Position numbers and translations under genes: made by a program
NCBI GenBank assembly: GCA_947259395.1
Contig: CAMYMN010000007.1
Location: forward strand, 3,241 to 67,240
Source of the DNA: an uncultured Gammaproteobacteria bacterium
Lineage (GTDB): Bacteria; Pseudomonadota; Gammaproteobacteria; Arenicellales; JAANXG01
Direction: 5' to 3'
DNA: 64,000 bases
In this document: piece by piece, positions 1 through 8,903 of the stretch
Numbering within the stretch: position 1 is the first letter of the stretch
How the letters are laid out: the number at the start of each line of letters is the position of its first letter
Notes under the pieces: generated by a model
The model's database searches: none
Told to the model about the DNA's origin: nothing
The model's input: only the letters and a program-made list of their open reading frames with translations

Positions 1-126
1 GCAGTACAAGATCTGTCCCTCCGCTTGCAGAGTCGTCTTTCGCAACTATGTCACTGTCTTGAAATTGAGACCCATGTTCTAATCCGGTGCATACCGGGAT
101 CGCGAGAGCGTATACTTATAAATTGT

Positions 127-357
127 ATGAGTGAAACGGCTGAAGAACTGTTAAAAAAGGCCCTGACGTTGGGTGAGAAAGATCGTGCCTTATTGGCCGG
201 TGCGCTGATTGAGAGCCTTCACGGTAAGGTAGATCCCGGGGCAGAGAACGCCTGGGAGTCTGAGATTGAGCGGCGCGTCTCAGAACTGGAAGCGGGTGCC
301 GTGGAGACGGTCCCGTGGTCAAAAGTCAGGGAACGACTCTTCCGTGGTTTCCAGTGA
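127..357 (+). CDS. Antitoxin of a ParE/RelE-type module (addiction module protein)
   Basis: Encodes 76 residues that resemble the short acidic addiction-module antitoxins (PF09720-like): an N-terminal helix (MSETAEELLKKALTL), a GEKDRALLAGALIESL segment and a basic C-terminal tail. Family knowledge: such antitoxins bind and neutralise a RelE/ParE toxin and usually repress their own operon. I chose ATG 127 because homologous-looking sequence begins there; the open frame extends upstream to 25 without family character. The stop overlaps the likely start of the toxin gene by about 14 nt, so the two are co-translated. No promoter could be read with confidence. The function is inferred from the pair. 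Confidence 0.8.
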   Translation: MSETAEELLKKALTLGEKDRALLAGALIESLHGKVDPGAENAWESEIERRVSELEAGAVETVPWSKVRERLFRGFQ

Positions 358-640
358 GGTAAGGTGGCATCCTGAAGCGGTGCGGGATGCCCAGTCCGCA
401 CGTGATTGGTATGCGAAACGAAGTCCGTTTGCGGCTCGGGGTTTCCTGCTGGCCCTAGAAGATGCGGTTGAGGCCGTGAAGGATGCGCCGGAACGATCAC
501 CGGTGAGATCATACCGCTGTCGAAACTATGTATTTCCATCGCGCTATCCGTTCACGCTTGTCTATCGCTTGATGCCCGATGTGGAGATCGTTGCAGTCGC
601 GCACCAACGCCGAAAGCCAGGATATTGGCGGCAACGCTAA
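344..640 (+). CDS. RelE/ParE family toxin
   Basis: About 98 residues with the ParE signature order: VRWHPEAVRDAQSARDWY near the N-terminus, then FLLALEDAVEAV, and a C-terminal strand VAHQRRKPGYW typical of RelE/ParE folds. In this family the toxin targets gyrase (ParE) or ribosome-bound mRNA (RelE); sequence alone does not tell which. The start is GTG 344; the longer frame from 266 lies inside the antitoxin in another frame and is unlikely to be used. It overlaps the antitoxin stop. The gene looks intact and of usual length. Confidence 0.8.
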   Translation: MVSSEVRWHPEAVRDAQSARDWYAKRSPFAARGFLLALEDAVEAVKDAPERSPVRSYRCRNYVFPSRYPFTLVYRLMPDVEIVAVAHQRRKPGYWRQR

Positions 641-963
641 CTTCCCCAAATTGCTGCAGGACTAGTTTGAGAGAACCTTCGACTTGATTCGTCACGCGCC
701 TGGATTCGACTTGCCTCGTGCTCAGACTTCGGATGACTCGAATATTTGATACGCGAAAAGCGCCCACCTGACGAGCGCCTATGACGGAGGTAGCGAGATT
801 TGCGAGCATAGCTGCGTTTCCGGGCCCAGGCTTACCGCTACGTCATCAATTGCCGCATAAATTTTTATTTTGATTCAATCTTCACTTTGAGTCGACGTGC
901 TATTCACGCTCGATGCAGATAATGGCGGCTCGATTATTTCACAACCAACTTGGAGTTAGCCCA
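641..963. other. Intergenic region without a recognised gene
   Basis: This stretch separates the toxin-antitoxin pair from the FAS1 gene. I see no coding frame with family character and no palindromic element of the families found elsewhere. An AGTTAG-rich ribosome binding site precedes the FAS1 start at its right edge. Confidence 0.5.
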
Positions 964-1512
964 ATGAAACTAGTAAGAACTACTGCTTTGACTTCCCTTG
1001 TTGCCGCCTTCGCCTTTGGCGTATCGACCTTGGCGGTCGCCGGAAACTATGGCGGGATGCGCGCTAAAGACAAGGCGATGGATATCGTCGACACCGCGGT
1101 CGCGGCGGGCTCGTTCAACACCTTGGTCACCGCCGTGAAGGCTGCGGATTTGGTGGACACGCTCAAGGGCGACGGTCCGTTCACGGTGTTCGCACCGACC
1201 GACGAGGCGTTTGCCAAGATCCCCACCGATAAGCTCCAGGCGCTGCTGCAGGACAAAGCGGCCCTGACTAAGGTGCTCACCTACCACGTGGTGCCGGGCA
1301 AGGTGATGGCCAAAGACGTGATGAAAATTGATTCGGCGAAGACCGTGCAGGGTCAGAGCATCAAGATCAACACCTTGGACGGTGTTCGCATCGACAACGC
1401 GAAGGTCGTGAAGGCCGACATCGAGACGAGTAACGGTGTCATCCACGTGATCGATACGGTCATCCTTCCCAAGGAAAAAACTTCTTCTTACTGGCCTGAG
1501 TACGTGAACTAA
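964..1512 (+). CDS. Secreted fasciclin (FAS1) domain protein
   Basis: Encodes 182 residues. Residues 1 to about 27 form a signal peptide ending in STLAVAG. One FAS1 domain follows, with the H1 motif [13 protein letters not shown] and the H2-like [10 protein letters not shown], then [14 protein letters not shown] near the end, which is the usual closing motif. FAS1 proteins act outside the cytoplasm in adhesion or matrix contact; the ligand is unknown. The start at ATG 964 is preferred over 913 because the signal peptide begins there and GGAGTTAG lies just upstream. It is a single-gene unit of typical length for one-domain bacterial FAS1 proteins. Confidence 0.9.
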   Translation: MKLVRTTALTSLVAAFAFGVSTLAVAGNYGGMRAKDKAMDIVDTAVAAGSFNTLVTAVKAADLVDTLKGDGPFTVFAPTDEAFAKIPTDKLQALLQDKAALTKVLTYHVVPGKVMAKDVMKIDSAKTVQGQSIKINTLDGVRIDNAKVVKADIETSNGVIHVIDTVILPKEKTSSYWPEYVN

Positions 1513-1589
1513 AGCGAGCTTCGGCGACCGGATTTCCCCCGACGAGGTGCCAAGGACGGCAATACCTCACGGCGTGATCTAAAGAAATT

Positions 1590-1641
1590 GGGTCAGAGAC
1601 GAATGAACCCTAATATCAGGAGAAGTTGTTCGCTGACCCGG
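1590..1641. repeat. Family A palindromic element, copy 1
   Basis: Begins GGGTCAGAGACGAAT and ends TTCGCTGACCCGG, so its ends are inverted repeats around a CTAATAT-type loop. Copies 2 (2032) and 3 (39162) share this layout and orientation. Confidence 0.75.
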
Positions 1642-1734
1642 TTCGGTCGCATGGAACTTCGTCGCTGTCACGGAGTCACATTCAACGGCGTTCGCCATCT
1701 TCTACTCGACATCATTCGCTGGAGAGCCTTCACC

Positions 1735-1932
1735 ATGAACAAGCTGACAACTACAATCGCCGGTGTCGCACTGACGGTTGCGATGCTCGCCACCGCCGTG
1801 CCCGCCCAGGCGACCGCGTCGTCGGAAATCCTCAACGCGTGCCTGGCGGAGGCAGAAAAAGCATCGGATCCAAAGGCCGCGAGAAATCACTGCATTTGGC
1901 GCCTCTGGGAATATATGGCGTCATACGGCTAA
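1735..1932 (+). CDS. Small secreted protein, unknown function
   Basis: A 65-residue protein. The first ~25 residues are a clear Sec signal peptide (MNKLTTTIAGVALTVAMLAT, then AVPAQA). The mature part is about 40 residues with two cysteines (LNAC and NHC) that could form one disulfide, and ends WRLWEYMASYG. GGAGAG lies 8-14 nt before ATG 1735, supporting this start over the longer frame from 1588, which would read through the family A element. I do not recognise the family. Periplasmic or secreted location is inferred from the signal peptide. Confidence 0.6.
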   Translation: MNKLTTTIAGVALTVAMLATAVPAQATASSEILNACLAEAEKASDPKAARNHCIWRLWEYMASYG

Positions 1933-2031
1933 GCGCGTCACGCTCGGGCGCACCGGATCAGAAGTGCGCTCGAGCGCGCATTCCATCGAGCGGGTCCATG
2001 ACTGGCTCAATTAAAGCTTGAAGGAAGACAT

Positions 2032-2084
2032 GGGGTCAGAGAACAATTAACTCTAATATTAGAGGAAATTGCACTCTAACCCGG
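2032..2084. repeat. Family A palindromic element, copy 2
   Basis: Starts GGGGTCAGAGAACAATTAA, contains CTCTAATATTAGAG as an inner palindrome and ends CACTCTAACCCGG followed by six T residues. The trailing T run could also make it work as a terminator; that is inference. Confidence 0.75.
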
Positions 2085-2502
2085 TTTTTTATCGTTTCGT
2101 CTAGAAACATAACGCGAAAGCGATCATACGAGCAGCGCCAAAAGTGAAGATCGTTGCCGTCTTCGTACCGTTTGACGGTCCGCACTTTTCGACCGAAGTC
2201 TGACAGTAATGTCTTTACAGTCGTTATTTTTGACCTCGTTCGGGGTCGGACCAATTCTCGTTCGGGTCTCGTTCGGGGTCGGACCAAGGCAATCATCTGT
2301 TTTGGTTCGTTTTATCGTCGTAAGAAGACCCGTTTTCGCACTTGTAGGCCGCATTTTGGGGATGAAAGGGGGATGTAAGTCGAACGCATCATAGACGACC
2401 AAATAAGAGAGGTACGTCGTGCGCGTTAGAGTCTGCATATTACCTACGAAATGGCCGCTATTAAGTCTGAAATAGCCGCTAATTTCAAAGGTAAGTCTAA
2501 CC

Positions 2503-2532
2503 AATTCAACCCGTTGCAATGGTCCGACCCGT
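2503..2532 (+). repeat. 30-bp direct repeat, left copy
   Basis: AATTCAACCCGTTGCAATGG followed by TCCGACCCGT matches 7044-7073 at 28 of 30 positions by eye. The two copies bracket the large AsmA/DUF748-like gene in the same orientation. Confidence 0.65.
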
Positions 2533-2745
2533 ATGCCCGCCCGTGACCGCGAACACACCACGTGCTCCGAGCCGCGATCACCGAACCCCTCCCGTAAAAA
2601 AGTGTCAGACCCACTCTCGGTTTTGTTTCTTTGGTTTTCGTTTTTGATACGATGGAGCGCGGAACGCACTAGGCGCGGCGGAAGCCGCGACACCAATTCC
2701 TTGAGTTGATTTCTTGTAACCAGTCAGCATTAACGATCCAGTGCC

Positions 2746-5700
2746 ATGAGTAATCCCGAACCTTACGCCAATCAAGAACCCAACGCTGTTCCGGCCACCG
2801 GACGGCGCCGCCGCGGGTGGCTGAAGTACGTGGTCCTCGGTTTGCTGCTCGCCGTGGCGCTGGTAGTCATCCTCGCCCCGTCGATCGCCTCGACGTCCTG
2901 GGGCCGCGGCCTGATCGTGGGGACGATCAATGACGCGATCCGCGGTTCGGTGATCATCGACGCGTTGCATCTGAGCTGGCTAGGCGGCCAAGGCCTCCGC
3001 GGGGTGGCGGTTCGGGACCCGAACGGCAAACCAGTGAGCCGGCTGGAGGAACTGTCCACGGAGTTGACGCTGCTCCAGGCGGTGCGAGGAGAACTAAGCC
3101 TCGGGCGCACTACGATACAAGGATTGACCGCCGACCTCGTCGTCGACGCATCGGGGCAGAACAATCTCAGCCAGGCCCTTGCGCCCACCCGCCCCGCGGC
3201 CGCCGAGGCCGGTCCCATCGTGATCCCGCTCACCGGCAATATGGAGCTCACCGACGCGCGCATCACCGTGACCGCGCCGGACACCGAGCCGGTGGTGTTC
3301 GAGGGCCTTTCGGGCACGCTGCAGGTGGCACCGGTGGGGCGGGCGCTCGATGTCGCTCTTAAAGGCCGCAGCCGCCAAGGCGACCAAGCGGGTGAGTTCG
3401 CGCTCAGCGGAAAGGTGGAGGGCCTGATCGCTGCGGACGGGTCGTTGACGCCGCACACCGCCCAGGGCGGTTTCGAAGGGAGCGTGAAGGACCTGCCGGT
3501 CGACGGCATCGACGGCATGCTCGGACTCCAGGGTGTGCTCAGCGCCGCCTTGGGCAAGCGCGCCAATCTTGAGGTCCAGGCAACCGGCACCGCAGAGACG
3601 CAACAACTCACCGCCACCGCCAAGGCGCCCCACCTGCAGGCCGCGCTCAAGGCACGCGTGCAACAGCAGCGGTTGGCGCTCACCGAGCCCGCGACGCTGC
3701 GCCTCGACGTGCAACCGGCGCTGATCCGAAAGCTCGCCCAACCCGCCACGGGTGAACCCGCGCTGCGCCTCGTGGAGGCGTTTCCACTGCAGCTTACCGC
3801 CGAACGATTGGATCTGTCGCTGACCGCTTTCAATCTCGGTGATGTGGCGTTGCGGGTCGGCGTGAACGCGCCACAGCCGATGAAATTCGCCGGGGCCCCG
3901 GAGCTGGGTGAAGTGATGCTGCGCAAACTGACCGCCTTGGTCGACAGTGAAGCCCTGGCGCAACGGGTCGATATCGCGCTCGAGGGTGAGGCGGTGACCC
4001 AGAACAAACCTGGCCAATTAAATGTCCAAGGGTCGCTGACCGAACTGTTCGATCGTGCCGGTCAATTGCAGCTCGACAAGATGCGCGCCGACGTGGAGGC
4101 GAACCTGACGAGCGTACCCACGGCGCTCATCGATCAACTCGCCGGGCAGCAGGGCGCACTGGTCGATGCGCTGGGACCGAAGATGGACCTTAAGGCACAG
4201 CTCGCATCGAGCGGGCCGGAACGGATCGACGGCACGCTGAACCTCAATGCCGGACCGCTGCGCGCTCCGGACGTGGCGTTCTCGCTTGCCGACGCCATCA
4301 CGCTCACCAAACCGGCACGCATCGATTACGCGCTCTCGCCCCAGGTCGCACGCCGGCTGCTGGGTAAAGACTCGGGTTTGGCGCTGCAACAGCCGGCCGC
4401 GCTCGCGCTCAACATCCAGGCGTTCTCGGCGCCGCGCCCCAAGGCGGGTGAGCCGGTATTTCAGCCCGCCAATACCAAGCTGGAAGGTTCGCTCACCAGC
4501 GAACGCCTGGCGTTGTCCGGTATTCCGGATCTGGGCGCGATCCATGTCAATGACGCGCGGTTCGACCTCAAGGCCGACAGCCTGTCCGCGATCCGGCTCG
4601 GCGGCACGGCACAAGTGAGCGAACCGAAGCAAGGCATGCTCGCCGAGCTCAAGGCCTCGCCGCTTAAGGTAAATATCGACGCGACCACTGGTCTGGACAA
4701 GGACGGCGCGTTCGCGCCCATCGATGCGCGGCTGCAGCTTGTCGGCGACGGCGTGAACAGCGACGTGAACGCGCGCATCGACAAGGACTTCAGCCGCGTC
4801 AATCTCACCGCGCCCGCATCGATACGCTTGCTGGTCACGCCGGGTCTGTTGAAACGGCTCGCACTCACGGCGCCCAACCAACCCACGCTGGCGAAACCGG
4901 CGCCGGTCAAGATCGATCTCACCCAACTCGACCTGCCCCTGGCCCCGTTCGCCTGGACCGGTGTCCAGGCCAAGGCCGCGGCGCGCATCGACGAGTTGAT
5001 CCTCGCCGGAGACAAGTCGGTCGCGGGCACGGCCCTGCGTAACGCCGACCTTGCCCTTGATTATCAAGGCAGCCGGGCTGCGGCGGCGGTCAAGCTCACT
5101 GCGGCCACGGTGCTTCCCGGACAGCAACAACCCGGCGCCTTGCGCGTCGATGCCGCGCTGAGCGATCTGTTGCGCAACGGTGAACCGGACCTCACGCGTG
5201 CCGGGGTCAACGCCAAGGCCAAGATCGACGGCCTACCCACGGCATTGATCGGGGCATTGAGTGGACAGTCCGGACTGGTTCCGCTGCTCGGCGAGTCCGT
5301 GAATCTCGACGCCACCGCCGACATCACGAGTGGCGCAAAACGCGCGGGCACGCTCGACGTCAAGACCCAGTCCCGAACTCTGACGGCCGATGTCGGTTTC
5401 AAGCTCGGCGACGAACTCGTCTCGAGCCGCCCGGCGCGCGTGCGTTGGACGTTGACGCCCACCGGATACGCCGCGTTGACGGCACCGGCACCTGCCGCCA
5501 AGGATGCCAAGCCTTCTGGTTACGCGCTGGCTGAGGAAGCCACGTTCGACGCCGTCATCAATCAACTGCGCTGGCCGCTGCCCGCCGACGACAAGGCGGC
5601 GTTCAATGCATCGCGTGCTGCGCTGGATGCGACAGTGACCGCTCCGCGCCTCGCGCTGCGCGACCGCGCCAGCGGCCGGACGGTCGCCATCGAAGGGCTC

Positions 5701-6936
5701 AACGCGGCGCTGCGCGGAGCCGACCTGTCCAAGCCGATCGGCCTCGAGCTCAGCGCCAAGATCCGCGATGCGCAAGGCGCGAAAGCGCAAACCGGCGATG
5801 CCGCGGGCCAGGTGTCGTTGACCGGGCAGGCCGCGGATGTGGTCACCAAGGACGGGCAATTCAATATCGACGGCGCGTCGCTGCGCCTTACCGGCGAGCT
5901 GCAAAAACTGCCGGTGGCGCTCGTGGATCAAATGCTCGCGATGGACGGGCTCACGCTCGCCACCCTGGGCAACTCGGCGAACGTCACGGTGGATACCAAT
6001 CTTGAGCGCATGGCCGGTCCGCTCAACCTCAAGGTGCGCGCGGACAACGCCAGCGCCGACATCCAGGCGCAGTTGCGCAAGGAAGGACTGGTGCTGAACG
6101 CGCCGCTCATTGCCGAGGTCAAGGTCACGCAACCGTTCGGCAAACTGGTGCTCGGCAAGATCCACCCGATCTTTGAGACCACACAAAGCTCCGAGCGCGC
6201 GATCCGTTTTGAGATGCCGCGCGAGGGGGTGCTGATCCCGGTCCGCGATTACGACATCAGCAAGGTCGTCGTACCGCGCATGACGCTGGATATCGGCACG
6301 CTGGCGCTGAAAAGCGGTTGGCTGCTGAAGGGCACCATCGGCCTCGCGCAACAATTCGGCAGGCTCGAGGGCGCCGGGCGCGATCAGTGGACGGCCCAGT
6401 TCACCCCGGCGATCCTGCAGCTGCGCGCCGGCAAGGTGACCTACGAACGCCGGTTGGATCTATTGCTCGATGAACGCCTGCATCTGGCGACCTGGGGGAT
6501 TGCGGATCTTGCCAACGACCGCGCCGAGCTCACCCTCGCCTTCATGCCGGAGACCCTGGAGAAGGTGTTCGGACTCGCCGTGGCGCCGGGCGACGCGTTC
6601 CGCATCCCGATCCGCGGCGCGCTCAGCGGACCGAAGATGGACTTCGGCAAGGCCGGGCTGGAGCTCGGGCGCCTGCGCGCCCAGAGGCGGCTGGTCAAAA
6701 AGGACCAACTCCTCGGCGCCCTGGTCGGCAGCGTCACCGCCACCGCCATCGGCGGCGGCCCGATCCCCCCGGCATCGGTCACCCCCCTGCCCTGGGGCCC
6801 GCTCCCCGTCCCCGAAGGCCAGGCCGAAGCGCAGCCAAAGGAAGAAACGCGGCAGCCCGCAGAGCCCGCCCCGCGCAAGAGCGTTGAAGAACAAGCGGTC
6901 GAGGGCCTCATCGATCTATTCCGCAAGAAGAAATAA
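2746..6936 (+). CDS. Large AsmA/TamB-like (DUF748-type) inner-membrane-anchored protein
   Basis: Encodes 1396 residues. A cytoplasmic basic patch (GRRRRGWLKY, about residues 19-28) is followed by one membrane segment (VVLGLLLAVALVVILAPS). The rest is a long periplasmic chain of repeated beta-rich units (LTADLVVDA, MELTDARITV, ...) and it ends in a low-complexity tail with KPAEPAPR-type residues. Such single-anchor, beta-rich proteins of the AsmA/TamB group span the periplasm and are implicated in lipid transfer or outer-membrane assembly; this role here is inference. It is monocistronic, flanked by the 30-bp direct repeats. GC content is high and uniform and the frame is intact. DUF748 is the closest label I can offer. 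Confidence 0.75.
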   Translation: MSNPEPYANQEPNAVPATGRRRRGWLKYVVLGLLLAVALVVILAPSIASTSWGRGLIVGTINDAIRGSVIIDALHLSWLGGQGLRGVAVRDPNGKPVSRLEELSTELTLLQAVRGELSLGRTTIQGLTADLVVDASGQNNLSQALAPTRPAAAEAGPIVIPLTGNMELTDARITVTAPDTEPVVFEGLSGTLQVAPVGRALDVALKGRSRQGDQAGEFALSGKVEGLIAADGSLTPHTAQGGFEGSVKDLPVDGIDGMLGLQGVLSAALGKRANLEVQATGTAETQQLTATAKAPHLQAALKARVQQQRLALTEPATLRLDVQPALIRKLAQPATGEPALRLVEAFPLQLTAERLDLSLTAFNLGDVALRVGVNAPQPMKFAGAPELGEVMLRKLTALVDSEALAQRVDIALEGEAVTQNKPGQLNVQGSLTELFDRAGQLQLDKMRADVEANLTSVPTALIDQLAGQQGALVDALGPKMDLKAQLASSGPERIDGTLNLNAGPLRAPDVAFSLADAITLTKPARIDYALSPQVARRLLGKDSGLALQQPAALALNIQAFSAPRPKAGEPVFQPANTKLEGSLTSERLALSGIPDLGAIHVNDARFDLKADSLSAIRLGGTAQVSEPKQGMLAELKASPLKVNIDATTGLDKDGAFAPIDARLQLVGDGVNSDVNARIDKDFSRVNLTAPASIRLLVTPGLLKRLALTAPNQPTLAKPAPVKIDLTQLDLPLAPFAWTGVQAKAAARIDELILAGDKSVAGTALRNADLALDYQGSRAAAAVKLTAATVLPGQQQPGALRVDAALSDLLRNGEPDLTRAGVNAKAKIDGLPTALIGALSGQSGLVPLLGESVNLDATADITSGAKRAGTLDVKTQSRTLTADVGFKLGDELVSSRPARVRWTLTPTGYAALTAPAPAAKDAKPSGYALAEEATFDAVINQLRWPLPADDKAAFNASRAALDATVTAPRLALRDRASGRTVAIEGLNAALRGADLSKPIGLELSAKIRDAQGAKAQTGDAAGQVSLTGQAADVVTKDGQFNIDGASLRLTGELQKLPVALVDQMLAMDGLTLATLGNSANVTVDTNLERMAGPLNLKVRADNASADIQAQLRKEGLVLNAPLIAEVKVTQPFGKLVLGKIHPIFETTQSSERAIRFEMPREGVLIPVRDYDISKVVVPRMTLDIGTLALKSGWLLKGTIGLAQQFGRLEGAGRDQWTAQFTPAILQLRAGKVTYERRLDLLLDERLHLATWGIADLANDRAELTLAFMPETLEKVFGLAVAPGDAFRIPIRGALSGPKMDFGKAGLELGRLRAQRRLVKKDQLLGALVGSVTATAIGGGPIPPASVTPLPWGPLPVPEGQAEAQPKEETRQPAEPAPRKSVEEQAVEGLIDLFRKKK

Positions 6937-7043
6937 GCCTCCACGTCAGGCGCGTGTCACCCTGAGCGTAGGGCTGTCATCTTGAGCTTGAAATGATTGT
7001 TCTAAGTGGCGAGCAGTCGAGTTTTTCTAATCCAAAACTTGCA

Positions 7044-7073
7044 AATTCAATCCGTTGCGATGGTCCGACCCGT
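7044..7073 (+). repeat. 30-bp direct repeat, right copy
   Basis: Matches 2503-2532 with two differences (AATTCAATCCGTTGCGATGG then TCCGACCCGT). Weaker similarity continues downstream of both copies (GCACACC / ACACACC blocks). Confidence 0.65.
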
Positions 7074-7114
7074 TGTTGAGCCGCCGCAGGCCGCACACCC
7101 CGTGAAGCCGACTG

Positions 7115-7408
7115 CTATGCAGCCGATACCTTAACCTTCTTAACATCCTTCAAGTTAACGCTCTTCCGCGCATGCCATAGGTCATACTGATCCTGCATCG
7201 CAAGCCAGCTCTCCGGAGAACGGCCTAAGGCCTTCGATAGACGTAATGCCATCTCCGGTGATACGTTGCTTTCACCGTTCAATAAGCGATTCAGGGTCGA
7301 TGGTGATACGTCCAGGCTCTCCGCCACCTTCCGTACGCTGATATCGTACGGCGTGATATAGAGCTCACGAATAAATTCGCCCGGATGCGGCGGGTTATGC
7401 ATACCCAT
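7115..7408 (-). CDS. higA: HigA-type antitoxin (XRE family)
   Basis: A 97-residue protein starting MGMHNPPHPGEFIRELYI, the classical HigA N-terminus. A helix-turn-helix follows (VRKVAESLDVSPSTLNRLLN) and then EMALRLSKALGRSPESWLAMQ, the conserved HigA C-terminal block. HigA binds and neutralises HigB and represses the operon. The gene lies directly behind higB; the start (7408) coincides with the higB stop, giving a 1-nt overlap and translational coupling. Length is normal and no lesions are seen. The DNA target is probably the inverted repeat in the promoter at 7703-7719. Confidence 0.9.
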   Translation of the reverse strand: MGMHNPPHPGEFIRELYITPYDISVRKVAESLDVSPSTLNRLLNGESNVSPEMALRLSKALGRSPESWLAMQDQYDLWHARKSVNLKDVKKVKVSAA

Positions 7409-7659
7409 TAATGATAATCCTCGTAATTCACTACGTAAGCGTTGCCATCCCGGAACTCAAACGTGATTCGCCAATTTCTGCTCACCGAAATGGACCACAG
7501 AGCCTTCCGTTTCCCTTTGAGCGAATGAAGTCTAAATCCGGGGATATCCATATCCTCAATCCGCGCTGCGGTATCCAATGCAGCCAGTTGTAATCGAAGC
7601 CGTTTCTTATGGGCGGGTTGAATCCCAGCCGTGCTCCCTGACTCGTAGAATCGTTGCAA
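7408..7659 (-). CDS. higB: HigB-type toxin; start codon uncertain
   Basis: The 83-residue frame shows HigB hallmarks: LRLQLAALDTAARIEDM, GFRLHSLKGKRKALWSISVS, RNWRITFEFRDGNAYVVNYE and the terminal YHD-like DYH. HigB cleaves ribosome-bound mRNA. The annotated start is a TTG at 7659, yet family members begin with about ten residues of the type MIKSFKHKGLQ. These residues (IKSFKHKGL) are present in frame upstream to 7683, but the codon before them is ACG (7686-7684) rather than ATG. Either initiation is at TTG, or a rare start is used on a nearly leaderless message. It is first in the operon with higA. Confidence 0.8.
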   Translation of the reverse strand: MQRFYESGSTAGIQPAHKKRLRLQLAALDTAARIEDMDIPGFRLHSLKGKRKALWSISVSRNWRITFEFRDGNAYVVNYEDYH

Positions 7660-7692
7660 TCCCTTGTGCTTAAACGACTTGATCGTCCATAA

Positions 7693-7721
7693 ATTATAGC
7701 GCGTTGCGCATCACGCAACAA
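7693..7721 (-). promoter_or_regulatory. higBA promoter with overlapping operator
   Basis: On the minus strand a -35 TTGTTG (7721-7716), a 17-bp spacer and a perfect -10 TATAAT (7698-7693) lie directly upstream of higB. Within the spacer GTTGCG and CGCAAC (7703-7708, 7714-7719) form a perfect 6-bp inverted repeat separated by 5 bp. That position would let HigA block RNA polymerase. The predicted transcript would start about 7-8 nt after the -10, very near the ACG codon at 7686. Confidence 0.75.
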
Positions 7722-7810
7722 GTGCGCTAACGCGAACAGAATTACGGGCCAAAGAAGAAATTACCCGACATTTATTCGCCATCCCTAACTCCGTTCCCCG
7801 AACCCCGCTC

Positions 7811-7922
7811 TTGTGGGGGCGGCTGCCACTGCAGGAGCGGCTATCTACTATGGGATCGGCTTCCTCCCCTGCTGTGCGGGGACAAGAGCCGCGAACAAAT
7901 CCTGCGGGAGCCGCCTGAAGTG
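7811..7922. repeat. GGGAGCGGCTTC-type intergenic repeat cluster
   Basis: Contains degenerate copies of a GGAGCGGCT motif (TGGGGGCGGCT, GCAGGAGCGGCT, GGGATCGGCTTCC) and the complementary GCGGGAGCCGCC, with CCCCTGCTGTGCGGGG as an internal hairpin. The hairpin CCCCTGCTGTGCGGGG recurs at about 51017. This resembles the common proteobacterial GTGGGAGCGGCTT extragenic palindromes. Confidence 0.55.
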
Positions 7923-7929
7923 GTCTAAT

Positions 7930-8604
7930 TTAATCCGGACACCAAGCCCCGGCAGTTATTATCTCCGACGGAATCACCCCGCCCAAAAACTCCCGCTCCA
8001 CATTCTCAAACCCCGCCTCCTCAACAAACTCCCCCATCAACACCGGCCGACAAGAACCCATCACATTCAGCACAAACGAAGCCGGTAACTTTTCATACAA
8101 CCGCTCATACCAACTCACCCTTTCATCGTCTTTCTTGCTCATATTCAACAACACCAACCGCCCGCCCGGCTTCAGCACCCGGCAAAACTCGGCCAGGATC
8201 CCAGGCATGTCGGCAAACGGAATCAGATCGAGCATGTAGGCGTTGTACAACACATCAAACGTATCGTTATCAAAATCCAGCCTCCGCGCGTCGCCCTCGC
8301 GCAGATCGAAATTGTCATACCCCACCGCGGCCAGCGTGTGCCGTGCGATCGCCAACATCCCGGGCGCCGCATCGACGCCAAGGGCGACATTGTCCCGGTC
8401 AATCCGCTTGACGATCTCCAACAACGCGCGCCCCGGCCCCACCGCCACCTCCAGGACCTTGTCCGCGGGCCGGATCTTCGCCCTATCAATCGCGCGTCGG
8501 TGATTGCGGAACTCAAACGGCGCCACGAGCTTGCCGTACAGCCAACTTCGCCGGTCATAGGCGCGGCGGATTTGTTTTGGTTCAAAGGGGCGCGCATCTA
8601 TCAT
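7930..8604 (-). CDS. Class I SAM-dependent methyltransferase (UbiE/Methyltransf_11-like)
   Basis: A 224-residue protein with motif I VLEVAVGPGRAL (about residues 50-61), an acidic strand end GVDAAPGMLAIARHTL for SAM ribose binding, REGDARRLDFDNDTFD and the post-III LKPGGRLVLLNMSK. This arrangement is that of small-molecule methyltransferases near UbiE/COQ5. The substrate is not readable; UbiE itself is longer and lies with ubiquinone genes, which are absent here. The final CxxD-type tail (GAWCPD) is unremarkable. It is a single gene on the minus strand, next to the repeat cluster at 7811. Confidence 0.85.
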   Translation of the reverse strand: MIDARPFEPKQIRRAYDRRSWLYGKLVAPFEFRNHRRAIDRAKIRPADKVLEVAVGPGRALLEIVKRIDRDNVALGVDAAPGMLAIARHTLAAVGYDNFDLREGDARRLDFDNDTFDVLYNAYMLDLIPFADMPGILAEFCRVLKPGGRLVLLNMSKKDDERVSWYERLYEKLPASFVLNVMGSCRPVLMGEFVEEAGFENVEREFLGGVIPSEIITAGAWCPD

Positions 8605-8840
8605 GGTTCTCTGCTTAATCTTGTGGCCAATGGTTCAAATGCCGGGCTTCGTAATAGAAACGTCTTGGCGTGAATCGCTGAGTCCATCATAGTCAGCGCA
8701 AAAATACTACGCCGCCATCGTTCTCTGTTCATCGGATCAAAACCGTCAAGAATCACCGAAAGGAAAATGAAAACATGGTCCCAATCGGTCCTAGTAGCTA
8801 AAAGAATCCATGGGCCACTGCAGTCCGACCCCTTTTTTCC

Positions 8841-8887
8841 CAGATCCCGGCCGCTTGGTATAAATTAAGTATACTGTCTCCGGAATT
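8841..8887 (+). repeat. Family C element, right half only
   Basis: CAGATCCCGGCCGCTTGG, then AAATTAAGTATACTGTCTCC, then GGAATT. It lies just upstream of the lipoprotein gene at 8904. The left half is missing. Confidence 0.8.
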
Positions 8888-8903
8888 ACTGGAAGACACT
8901 GCT

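Larger units (their letters stand above)
1933..2745. other. Repeat-rich intergenic region
   Basis: No convincing gene. Frames here (such as 2124-2696 on the minus strand) are low-complexity and lack any family motif. It holds a family A element at 2032, a short direct repeat of TCGTTCGGGGTCGGACCAA near 2237 and 2269, a direct repeat at 2503 that recurs at 7044, and a fragment GTGTCAGACCCACTC near 2603 related to family A ends. Confidence 0.6.

Noticed and set aside
2124-2696. 190-residue minus-strand open frame
   Set aside because: Low complexity, biased to charged residues, spans repeat DNA (TCGTTCGGGGTCGGACCAA) and shows no family motif.
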